From Burkholderia anthina (GTDB taxonomy: Bacteria; Pseudomonadota; Gammaproteobacteria; Burkholderiales; Burkholderiaceae): a stretch of 64,000 bases of DNA. Under the pieces are notes generated by a model that made no database searches, was not told where the DNA came from, and saw only the letters and a program-made list of their open reading frames with translations. The DNA lies in contig NZ_CABVLY010000017.1 in the NCBI RefSeq assembly GCF_902498995.1, forward strand, positions 124,001 to 188,000. The letters run 5' to 3'. This document shows, piece after piece, positions 24,402-31,980 of the stretch. The number at the start of each line of letters is the position of its first letter. The stretch's first letter is position 1. A program made the position numbers and the translations under genes.

Positions 24402-26546
24402 GTGAAACGGATACTGATTCTGTCGGCACTGCTGCCAGCGCTGCTGGGTAGTGCGTGTACGTCGCTGAAGGGTGCCTTGGGCAACAGCGACAGCGAGGCC
24501 GTAAAGCAGAGCAACGCCTTGATGAAAAGCGGACAACCCGAGCAGGCGATCGACGTCCTGCAGACGGCGCATCAGGCGCGTCCCGACGATGCGGAAGTGA
24601 ACGTGGCGCTGCGGAATCGACGCGCGACCTATGTGAACGACGAGTTGCGGGCGGCTGGTTCGGCATGGGCGCTGGGTGATACGGAAAGCGCTTTCGATCA
24701 CCTCGGAAACGCACGCCGGGCCGATCCGACGAACCAGCGCGTGAGTCAGACGGTCGCACGGCTGCAGCGGCGAGTTGCACTCGGCAGCGAATTGGCGCAG
24801 GCCGAACGGGTGCGGCAAAACGAACCCGGCCGCGCGATGGAAATCGTCAGGCGCGTGCTTGACGAGCAGCCCGACTTTACCGAAGCGATTCAGCTGCGGG
24901 ACAGCCTGCTGCGGCAACAGCAACGCGAGCATCCGGTGCAGCCGCGACTGACCGATGCCTTGCGCAAGCCGGTGTCGCTCAATTTCAAATCGCAGCCGCT
25001 CGAGAACATTTTCGACGCGATTTCCCGAACGACCGGCGTAAACTTCGTTTTCGACCAGGAGGTCCAGACCTCGGCGCCGTCGAGCCTGTTTGCGTCCCGG
25101 ACGACCGCCGAGGATGCGATCAACATGCTGCTCCGGACCAATCAGTTGGCGAAGAAGGTGCTTGACGAGCACACGCTGCTGGTCTATTCGGCGAGATCGG
25201 AGAAAAGCCGCGCCTACAAGGAATACATGATGCGCACGTTTTTCCTGTCGAACGCGGATGCGAAGAATGTCGTGTCGGCCCTGCGGCAGATGGTCAAGCC
25301 GAAGGACGTCTACGTCGACGAGCGTACCAACGCGGTGATCGTGCGCGATTCGCCGGAATCGATCAAGGTTGCCGAGCGCATCGTGCAGGCGCTGGATCTT
25401 CCGCAATCCGAAGTGACGATGGACGTGCAGGTCCTGGAGGTGAACTCGGACGAAACAGTCGATTTGGGCGTGCAGTACCCGCAGGAACTCGGGTTCTCGA
25501 TCGAGCATCCGTACGAGCGGGTTCACACGACCATTGGCGATCTGCTGAGCCTGAACCGCAGCAATATCGCGGTATCCGGCGATGGCGGCGCGAAACTGCG
25601 GATGGCGATCAGAATGCTGCAAAACCAGGGCAAGACGAAGATTCTGGCCAATCCGAAGGTGCGTGTACGAAACAACGAGAAGGCCGATATCACGGTGGGC
25701 GAGCGGGTGCCGATCGTGACGACCACGACGAACAATGGCGTGACGAGCGAATCCATCTCGTATCAGGATGTCGGCCTGCAGCTGGTCGTGCAGCCGCGTA
25801 TCAGCCTCAATAACGAGGTGTCCGTCCAGGTCAAGCTGGAAGTGAGCAGTATCCTGGGACAAGTCGCCACGAAGACGGGGTTGATCGCTTACCGGCTCGG
25901 CACCCGGAAGGCCGAAACGCTGATGACCGCACGCGACAGCGAGACGCAAGTGCTGGCCGGCCTGATCAACCAGAAGGAAACGTCGGCGACCAGCGGCCTG
26001 CCGTATCTTTCGCGGATTCCCGGATTGGGGCGTGCCTTCGGGACGGATAAATCCGAAGGCGGTCGAGCCGAGATCGTGTTGCTGATCACGCCGCATATCG
26101 AACGGAATCTCGCTTTGCCGGCATCCGCGGTCACGACGTTCATGTCGGGCACGGAAGGCGAGGTGACGACCGAGCCGATGACGTTTGGTCATCCCGACGG
26201 CTCGGGCGCACCGGCGTCCGTGCCGGCTGCCATGCCGAAGGGGGCGCCGGCCCTGAGCGATTCGGTCGGCCGTTTCGACGCGAACGCCACGATGCATCCG
26301 GCGGAACTCGACCGGAATCCGGCGGGTTCGGGTGCGCGAACGGCCCCCGCCAGCGGCGGTACCGTCGAGCCGGCGCCGGCCGGAGGGACGGATAAGGCTG
26401 CGCCTGATACGAGCGGCGCCAAGGAGAAAGGCGCGGCGAAAACGTCCATGCAGGGGGGCGCGGCAACGCACGGCGACGGGCAGCAGCTCGCCGCGGGCCC
26501 GTCGTCGAGGCCCGTCGCCGGCCCGGCGCACCCACGGACTATGTGA
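24402..26546 (+). CDS. Outer-membrane secretin with N-terminal TPR region (GspD/PilQ/MshL-like)
   Basis: A 714-aa lipoprotein secretin. GTG start behind GAGAGC; lipobox LLGSAC with Cys19. Residues about 30-170 form TPR-like helix pairs (MKSGQPEQAIDVLQTAHQA and RAMEIVRRVLDEQPDFTEAI). N-domains follow (PVSLNFKSQPLENIFDAISR, then AVIVRDSPESIKVAERIV). The secretin core is at about 360-570 (VQVLEVNSDETVDLGVQYP, VGERVPIVTTTTNNG, VLAGLINQKETSATSGLPYL, EIVLLITPHIE). The last about 140 residues are a low-complexity Ala/Gly/Pro tail. The TPR-secretin fusion combines functions that are separate (MshN plus MshL) in MSHA-type systems. Confidence 0.93.
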   Translation: MKRILILSALLPALLGSACTSLKGALGNSDSEAVKQSNALMKSGQPEQAIDVLQTAHQARPDDAEVNVALRNRRATYVNDELRAAGSAWALGDTESAFDHLGNARRADPTNQRVSQTVARLQRRVALGSELAQAERVRQNEPGRAMEIVRRVLDEQPDFTEAIQLRDSLLRQQQREHPVQPRLTDALRKPVSLNFKSQPLENIFDAISRTTGVNFVFDQEVQTSAPSSLFASRTTAEDAINMLLRTNQLAKKVLDEHTLLVYSARSEKSRAYKEYMMRTFFLSNADAKNVVSALRQMVKPKDVYVDERTNAVIVRDSPESIKVAERIVQALDLPQSEVTMDVQVLEVNSDETVDLGVQYPQELGFSIEHPYERVHTTIGDLLSLNRSNIAVSGDGGAKLRMAIRMLQNQGKTKILANPKVRVRNNEKADITVGERVPIVTTTTNNGVTSESISYQDVGLQLVVQPRISLNNEVSVQVKLEVSSILGQVATKTGLIAYRLGTRKAETLMTARDSETQVLAGLINQKETSATSGLPYLSRIPGLGRAFGTDKSEGGRAEIVLLITPHIERNLALPASAVTTFMSGTEGEVTTEPMTFGHPDGSGAPASVPAAMPKGAPALSDSVGRFDANATMHPAELDRNPAGSGARTAPASGGTVEPAPAGGTDKAAPDTSGAKEKGAAKTSMQGGAATHGDGQQLAAGPSSRPVAGPAHPRTM

Positions 26547-26558
26547 CGAGGGCGCGAC

Positions 26559-27065
26559 ATGCGGAGTCGATATTGGCGGCGTGCGAAGGCGCGCGATCGT
26601 TCCCGGGGCTTTACGCTGGTCGAGGTGCTGGTTGCGCTGACGCTGCTTGCACTGCTGGCATCCGTGGTGCTGCCGTTCACGGATCTGGTTCAGCGGCGCG
26701 GCAAGGAGGCCGAGCTGCGCCAGGCGTTGATCACGATTCGCACGGCGATCGATGCCTATAAGCAGGCATCGGACGACGGGCGGGTGGAGAAGTCGGTCGA
26801 TGCGAGCGGCTACCCGCCCGATCTGGCCGCGTTGGTCGATGGTGTCGTCGACCGGAAAAATCCGAACGGCGACAGAATCTACTTTTTGCGGCGCTTGCCG
26901 GCCGACCCGTTTTGCGGATGTCCCGGCACGTCCGCCGCCGATACGTGGGAAACGCGAAGTTACACCAGTTCCTCCGACGCGTTCGCGTCAGGGAAGGACG
27001 TATTCGACATACGCTCGAAGAGCGGGAGGAAAGGTATCAATGGCATCCCCTACAGCCAATGGTGA
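26559..27065 (+). CDS. Pseudopilin, GspG/GspH-like
   Basis: A 168-aa prepilin with class III signal SRG|FTLVEVLVALTLLALLAS (Glu at mature position 5). The globular part resembles GspG-family subunits (LRQALITIRTAIDAYKQAS, PPDLAALVDGVVDRKNPNG, RRLPADPFCGCPG) with an extra CxC. It starts 12 bases after the secretin stop and overlaps the next pseudopilin by 26 bases. It ends in GINGIPYSQW, a terminus shared with the next gene product, suggesting duplication. Confidence 0.88.
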   Translation: MRSRYWRRAKARDRSRGFTLVEVLVALTLLALLASVVLPFTDLVQRRGKEAELRQALITIRTAIDAYKQASDDGRVEKSVDASGYPPDLAALVDGVVDRKNPNGDRIYFLRRLPADPFCGCPGTSAADTWETRSYTSSSDAFASGKDVFDIRSKSGRKGINGIPYSQW

Positions 27066-27441
27066 ATCGAGGCGCGCGCGAGGTGAGCGCGGTTTCACGC
27101 TGGTCGAACTGCTTGTGGTGATGGCGATCGTGGGGGTGCTGATGGCGATCGTCGCCCCCGGCTATTTCAAGCAGACGGACCGCGCTCGCGAAACGGTGCT
27201 GCGCCACAATCTGCGCACGATGCGGGTCGCGATCGACGACTATCGCGCCGACCACGGCACCGATCCGTCGTCGCTTCAAGTGCTGGTCGACGACAAGTAT
27301 CTGCGTGAGGTTCCGCTCGATCCGGTGACCGGGCGGCGCGATACGTGGCGAACGGATGCGGACGGTGGCCCGGGGGTGCACGACGTGCACAGCGGCGCGC
27401 GCGGCAATGCCAGCGACGGGAGCCCTTATGCGCAGTGGTAA
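27040..27441 (+). CDS. Pseudopilin, GspG-like
   Basis: A 133-aa prepilin with class III signal ERG|FTLVELLVVMAIVGVLMA (Glu at mature position 5). GspG-type motifs are visible (LRTMRVAIDDYRADHGTDPS, LVDDKYLREVPLDPVTGRRD), and it ends ASDGSPYAQW like the preceding subunit (SQW). Start ATG at 27040 lies behind GGGAGGAAAGG. It overlaps the preceding gene by 26 bases and the following one by 14. Confidence 0.9.
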   Translation: MASPTANGESRRARGERGFTLVELLVVMAIVGVLMAIVAPGYFKQTDRARETVLRHNLRTMRVAIDDYRADHGTDPSSLQVLVDDKYLREVPLDPVTGRRDTWRTDADGGPGVHDVHSGARGNASDGSPYAQW

Positions 27442-27946
27442 TCGCGTTCTCCGAAACGTGCGCCGCATGCCGGCCGGATCGGAGCGGGGGTTTGCCTATA
27501 TCGGCGTGCTCGTGCTGACGGCCGTGATCGGCATCGGTCTGATGCAGGCCAGCCTCGTATGGAGCAAGCAGCGGCAGCGCGAGCGCGAAACCGAGCTGCT
27601 TTTCGTCGGCAGCCAGATCCGGCTGGCGATCGAGCGCTATTACCGGGCGCCGCCGGGCAGCCAATATCCGAGGTCGCTCGATGCGCTCGTGGAGGACAAG
27701 CGCTCGCCCAACATTCAGCACCACTTGCGCAGGCTTTATGCGGACCCGATGACCGGCAAGCCGGATTGGGGCATTGTCAAAGCCCCCGACGGCGGCATAA
27801 TGGGCGTGTACAGTCAGGCTCCAGGCAAGCCGCTCAAGCAAGGGGGCTTCGCTCTTGCGGACGAAGCGTTTTCTGGAAAGAATAGCTACCGCGACTGGGT
27901 TTTCATCTATCGCCCGGATAATGCGAACGGGGCAGCACGTCCCTGA
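27428..27946 (+). CDS. Atypical pseudopilin lacking Glu5
   Basis: A 172-aa protein with a class III-like N-terminus: SERG|FAYIGVLVLTAVIGIGLMQ. Mature position 5 is Gly, not Glu, which is otherwise almost invariant except in GspK-like tip subunits. The globular region (VGSQIRLAIERYYRAPPGSQ, YPRSLDALVEDKR, RRLYADPMTGKPDWGIV) is GspG-like. Loss of Glu5 suggests a minor or tip-initiating role. Overlaps the previous gene and precedes the response regulator by 26 bases. Confidence 0.85.
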   Translation: MRSGNRVLRNVRRMPAGSERGFAYIGVLVLTAVIGIGLMQASLVWSKQRQRERETELLFVGSQIRLAIERYYRAPPGSQYPRSLDALVEDKRSPNIQHHLRRLYADPMTGKPDWGIVKAPDGGIMGVYSQAPGKPLKQGGFALADEAFSGKNSYRDWVFIYRPDNANGAARP

Positions 27947-27972
27947 CTTTTCCTTTCTCATGGAGCGGCTTC

Positions 27973-28674
27973 ATGATCGTGGCAATCCTGGAGGACGTCG
28001 AACAACAGGCAAAAACGCTGGCGTCCTGGTTGCAGAAGTCGGGTTTCGAAACGGAAATTCGCCACGACGGCGACAGTTTCATCGAACTCGTGCGTACGCA
28101 GAAGGTGGATGTGTTGCTGGTCGACTGGGACGTTCCCGGCCAGAACGGGATTGAAGTGACGCGCTGGGTCCGGCAGACCTTCGCCGACGCGATGCCGGTC
28201 ATCATCGTGACGCAGCACGACAGCGAAGAGGATGTCGTATATGGCCTGAACAGCGGGGCGGACGATTTCCTGACCAAGCCCGTGCGGCAGCGGGAGCTGG
28301 TCGCGCGCGTCGGCGCACAGGTGCGCAAATACTATCCGGATACTCAGGATCAGGGCGCGTTGACGCTCGGCAAATACAAGCTCGATCCGACTTCGCGCCG
28401 CGTGCACGTCACGGAAGTCAGCGGCGTGGAGGGCGATAGCGTTGTATTGTCGGCGCGGGAGTTCGAGCTGGCCATGCTGTTGTTCGGTAACGCCGGCCGG
28501 ATCGTGTCCAAGGATTTCCTGCTCAAGAAGATCTGGGGCGAGGTCGACCGGAAGTACGACGCGAGCCTGGCGACCTATGTCAGCAAGATTCGCAATGCGC
28601 TCGCATTGCGTTCGAAGAATGGCCTCGTGATCTCGACGGTTTACAACTACGGGTATCGGCTGGAGCGGACGTAA
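27973..28674 (+). CDS. OmpR-family response regulator closing the secretion operon
   Basis: A 233-aa transcription regulator. The receiver domain (1-115) has phospho-acceptor Asp51 (VLLVDWDVPGQNG), acidic residues near ED at 7-8, and Lys102 (FLTKPV). The winged-helix domain (about 130-230) shows LSAREFELAMLLFGNAGRIV and YVSKIRNAL with the usual C-terminal wing (ISTVYNYGYRLER). No kinase gene is adjacent. The nearest is the CHASE2 kinase at 36305. Location at the end of the pilus/secretion operon suggests it controls that operon; this is inference. Confidence 0.9.
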   Translation: MIVAILEDVEQQAKTLASWLQKSGFETEIRHDGDSFIELVRTQKVDVLLVDWDVPGQNGIEVTRWVRQTFADAMPVIIVTQHDSEEDVVYGLNSGADDFLTKPVRQRELVARVGAQVRKYYPDTQDQGALTLGKYKLDPTSRRVHVTEVSGVEGDSVVLSAREFELAMLLFGNAGRIVSKDFLLKKIWGEVDRKYDASLATYVSKIRNALALRSKNGLVISTVYNYGYRLERT

Positions 28675-29398
28675 GGCGCTGCTTCGGCGTCGAGCAGGCA
28701 CCGCCTGCTCGACGTGAGCGGTAGCGCGATGTGCCGCGGCGATTGCATGGCTTTCGCGCCGGACGCCCTGCGCGATGCGTTCGGCCGGAAGGGCGGCACG
28801 TTCGCGGATCACGCATTCGCCGCGGGCGTCGAGCACTCGAACACCTCCGATTTTCCTTGATGCCGATTCGTAACATCCGCTTTGTCGTCGGGACGCAATG
28901 GTCGACGTATGGGACGGAATGGCGCGAGCCCGTGGAGAACATCTTCTGGGGCAGTACCGAAACGGCGGATCGTTGGCCAAGATACTTCGACGGAGCGGTT
29001 CGGCCGGGCTCGAGTGCGGCGAGCGACGTCGAGCGGAATGCCCGTTTTGCCGGCACGGCTTCGATACATGCTCCGATCCAGACGGAAGCGCTGGCATTGC
29101 CTCGCGGAGTGAATCGCGTTGTGGAGACTCTCTGGCCCGACCGTTGCTCGAGGGGCGGGCCGAATCGGGGCAAGACGCCATGAAAAATGAGCGTCGGCCG
29201 ATGGTGCGGGGGTGGTGTGTTGCCCACAATCTCCCGTGGATCCACAGCGCCCAGGACGGATGGATGCCGGAATGCCGCGCGGCCTTCCGGCTAACGCTCG
29301 GGGCGTCCTCCGGCGAAGCGGCCGGGGACGGACCGACGAACCTTCATAAGAGCGGGCGATGTTGTATTCCGGTATTTCATGGAATGGAGAAGTCGCGA
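28675..29398. other. 724-bp intergenic region without a convincing gene
   Basis: A 150-codon plus-strand frame (28731-29183) has no recognised domain, no signal peptide and no ribosome binding site, and overlaps a similarly unconvincing minus frame. Apart from the hairpin at 28688-28714 nothing structured was seen. It could hold the carbonic anhydrase promoter near its right end. Confidence 0.55.
28688..28714 (+). terminator. Strong hairpin at the end of the secretion operon
   Basis: A perfect 12-bp stem (28688-28699 with 28703-28714, arms CGTCGAGCAGGC and GCCTGCTCGACG) with loop ACC begins 13 bases after the response-regulator stop. No T-run follows, so it may act with Rho or simply protect the mRNA 3' end. 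Confidence 0.6.
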
Positions 29399-30148
29399 AT
29401 GTGTGAATCGAATGCCCATATGCCGACCACGGACGCTCCCGCACGACGGCTGTTTCTGCGTGCGACGGGAGCGTCCGCATTTGTCGCGGCCGCGAGCGGG
29501 GCATTGGGCGGAAATGTTGCGGCGGCCGCGGATGTCGCTGCCCTGCCAAAGCCGCAGAATGCGCGGTCGCCCGATGAGGCCGTCAAGCTTCTGATGGACG
29601 GCAATGCTCGCTATGTCGCAGGCGTGACGCGTCGCCATGATTTTGCTCACGAGCGCGAGGCGTTGGGGATGGGGCAGAATCCCTATGCGGCCGTTTTAGG
29701 CTGTGCGGATTCCCGGATTGCGCCGGAATACGCCTTCGATAGCGCGCGTGGCGATTTGTTCGCGGTGCGCGTGGCGGGAAATTTCGTCAACGACGACGTG
29801 CTCGGCAGCCTTGAGTACGCGGTGGCGGTATTGCAGGTGCCCGTCATTGTCGTGCTCGGACACGACAAGTGCGGTGCCGTGGGTGCTGCGGTCAAGGTCG
29901 AGACGAAAGGCGCAACCTATCCGGGGAAGATTCAGACGCTGGCCCGGGCCATGCTGCCGGCTGTCCGGAAAGCCCGAAACGATGGCGGCGATTTGCTGAG
30001 CGCGTCGATTGCGCAGAACGTCAAGGACAGCATGGAAAACCTGTCTGCGCGCTCGAAGATCATCCGCAATGCTGAAAAGGGCGGGAAACTGAAAATCGTG
30101 GGCGGCGTTTATCGGCTGCTGTCGGGCAAGATCGATCTCGTCGCCTGA
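29399..30148 (+). CDS. Exported beta-carbonic anhydrase (Tat-type signal)
   Basis: A 249-aa zinc enzyme interconverting CO2 and bicarbonate. The zinc ligands Cys102, Asp104 (with Arg106), His155 and Cys158 are seen in LGCADSRIAPE and VLGHDKCGAVGAA. The N-terminus has a twin Arg followed by a hydrophobic Ala-rich stretch (ARRLFLRATGASAFVAAASG), consistent with Tat export of the folded metalloenzyme to the periplasm. Start ATG at 29399 was chosen for its GGAGAAG element; an ATG 15 bases upstream is also in frame. Confidence 0.92.
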   Translation: MCESNAHMPTTDAPARRLFLRATGASAFVAAASGALGGNVAAAADVAALPKPQNARSPDEAVKLLMDGNARYVAGVTRRHDFAHEREALGMGQNPYAAVLGCADSRIAPEYAFDSARGDLFAVRVAGNFVNDDVLGSLEYAVAVLQVPVIVVLGHDKCGAVGAAVKVETKGATYPGKIQTLARAMLPAVRKARNDGGDLLSASIAQNVKDSMENLSARSKIIRNAEKGGKLKIVGGVYRLLSGKIDLVA

Positions 30149-30481
30149 CGGGCCGGGCGAGGCGGTTGTTATTGCCGGCTCGTCTACCGGCAATCATCGC
30201 GATATGGGCAAACGCGTCGCAACGATATGGCATCGCCGGACGTCGGGACAATGGCTCGATGACTGCCGGCACATGCAGACGAACGGGATCGCGGGAGTCG
30301 ATCCGGCTCGATGAAGCACGGTATTTCCGTGTCGAGGCCGGTTCCGATCCGGACTTCCGGCCGCATCGAAAAGCCCGTCGGGGCGGCTCGATCTCGGCAC
30401 GGTGCGTTTGGCCGGTGCGGCGCCAAGACGCGACTCAATCTTCCAGACCTTTCGCCCGCTGCCCGAGCACGCTGGGCGGCG
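30149..30481. other. 333-bp convergent intergenic region
   Basis: It separates two converging genes. A hairpin of 8 bp (ATTGCCGG at 30171-30178 with CCGGCAAT at 30187-30194) lies 22 bases after the carbonic anhydrase stop and may assist termination, but no T-run follows. No gene was recognised. Confidence 0.5.
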
Positions 30482-31096
30482 TCACTCCGCCAGCAAGGCT
30501 TCGATGGATTGTGCCGGGACAGCGCCTGCGGCCATGCGGCCCTTCGCGTTGAATAGCGTCGGCGTACCTCGCAAACCCAGGGCGAGACCGAGCGTGCGGT
30601 TTTGTGCGATCGGGGTGGCGCACGCGTCGTTGAGGGCCGGCCGTGTGTTGTCGGACATCCATGCTTGCCACGCGGCGCTCCGGTCGATCGAGCACCATAT
30701 ATCGCGTGCGTGCTCGGCTGCCTGCAGGTGGAGCCCTTCAAGTGGATAAGGAAAGGTGTAGATGGTCACGTTCTCGATCTGGCGAAGCGTGTGCTCAAGT
30801 TTTTTGCAGTACGAACAGTCGGGATCGGAAAAGACGTACAGGACGCGCTTGCCGTTGCCCCGGATCGTCTTGATGGCATGGTCGCGCGCTTGAGACGCCA
30901 GGACCTGGGCCCTGTCCTTTTCCTGAATTCGGGTGCCGGGGGCGATTGCGGTTGAATCGGCCGGCGCGATGCGATTCGGTGCCGTGTCGGTGTAGGAGGC
31001 GGACGAATCGTTCGAAGGTTGAGCTGCGATGGCCATCGGAGCCGCGCCGGCGAAGAGCAGCGACAGCACCGTCAGGCGAAGAGTCGTGTTTTTCAT
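30482..31096 (-). CDS. DsbC-like periplasmic thiol:disulfide isomerase, short form
   Basis: A 204-aa exported thioredoxin-fold protein. The signal peptide is TVLSLLFAGAAPMAIAA, the active site Cys94-Ser-Tyr-Cys97 lies in YVFSDPDCSYCKKLEHT, and the cis-Pro loop is in LGLRGTPTLFNAKGR. The pattern, including CSIDRSAAWQAWM, is DsbC/DsbG-like. The N-terminal part before the fold (about 25-75) is a short polar segment rather than the full dimerisation domain of E. coli DsbC, so it may be monomeric or dimerise differently. Its client is unknown; nearby exported cysteine-containing proteins include the fimbrial subunits. Confidence 0.85.
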   Translation of the reverse strand: MKNTTLRLTVLSLLFAGAAPMAIAAQPSNDSSASYTDTAPNRIAPADSTAIAPGTRIQEKDRAQVLASQARDHAIKTIRGNGKRVLYVFSDPDCSYCKKLEHTLRQIENVTIYTFPYPLEGLHLQAAEHARDIWCSIDRSAAWQAWMSDNTRPALNDACATPIAQNRTLGLALGLRGTPTLFNAKGRMAAGAVPAQSIEALLAE

Positions 31097-31352
31097 GGGA
31101 TTGCTTCGAATTACATAAAAATAAGGTGGCGATTCATGAGGGACATTGCGCTGACGCGGTTGACCAGCTGCGACATATCGAGAGAGAACCGCGAGTCGCC
31201 GCGGGCATATTCAGGAATCGGCGCCGAACGACGGCGGCGTATTCGTCCGATATTCGTGCGATCGCGCAACAGTTGATGCTGCGCGGACCGCCTGCGGAAC
31301 GTCGCCAACCTCCTTGCATTTGTCTGCGTATTCGCTATCGAAGCCTGGAAGA

Positions 31353-31520
31353 TCAGTGGCCGGCCGCCTCCGTATTCGATTGATGTTCCGCGCCGGTCTG
31401 GTGCTGAGCGGCGGGTGCGTCGTGGCCGTGTCCGTCGACGGCAGGGTCGTCGCATGCCAGGGCCGCGCCGCTGGTGGCGAATGCGGCGGCGAGAGCGAGG
31501 ATCAGGTGGGTTGCTTTCAT
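31353..31520 (-). CDS. Tiny secreted His-rich protein (55 aa)
   Basis: A 55-aa gene found by reading the minus strand upstream of the DsbC-like gene. A clear signal peptide (MKATHLILALAAAFATSGAA, then LAC) is followed by a mature peptide of about 33 residues with six His (in DGHGHD, AAQHQ, AEHQS and the final GH) and one Cys at the cleavage region. GGAG lies 11 bases before the ATG. The composition suggests metal binding (copper or nickel), or a small lipoprotein if the Cys is modified. Not assigned to any family. Confidence 0.65.
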   Translation of the reverse strand: MKATHLILALAAAFATSGAALACDDPAVDGHGHDAPAAQHQTGAEHQSNTEAAGH

Positions 31521-31980
31521 TAGAGATGCTCCGGTTGAGTGAATGGAAACGACGTCTGTTGAAGAAGCCGGTATTTGAGGTTCGAATGATGTGGGCGATT
31601 CGATGAGTTCGCCAGCTTGTTGAAAGAAATCTGAACGCAGGGTGCGGCGAGTTGGTTTTGTCAGGGTTTACGGCTTCGATGTTTTGATTCTTTTGATGTT
31701 TATGGTTGCGGGTCGATATTTGAGACAGTATGCGTCGGTCGTAAAGATCGAACGCCCCGATGAATCGTCGGACGCACTGTTTAATTCGAGATCGGCTATA
31801 TGGCGGTGAAACTCGCTTTCATTGGCGTCGAGTATGTTTGTTCGTTGAGTATGCGAGCCCCGGAATTTTTCCATGCTGCTGAAGATTGGTGTGGTGGCCA
31901 GGAATTCTTGGGGCTTTGCGGACAGCGTTGCTATTTCTATATGGCAGATTAATTTTAATTGATTGTTGGTGATAAAGATT
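31521..31980. other. 460-bp AT-richer region upstream of the trimeric autotransporter
   Basis: It lies between two genes pointing away from each other and is distinctly AT-rich towards the autotransporter, as expected for its promoter and for H-NS binding. A minus-strand frame (31668-32036) runs antisense into the adhesin signal sequence and is not called. Confidence 0.5.

Noticed and set aside
23877..26531. 884-codon minus-strand frame opposite the secretin
   Set aside because: Arg/His-rich composition typical of antisense frames in high-GC DNA; the plus-strand genes are recognisable.
28731..29183. 150-codon plus-strand frame between the response regulator and carbonic anhydrase
   Set aside because: No ribosome binding site, signal peptide or domain, and an equally long minus-strand frame overlaps it.
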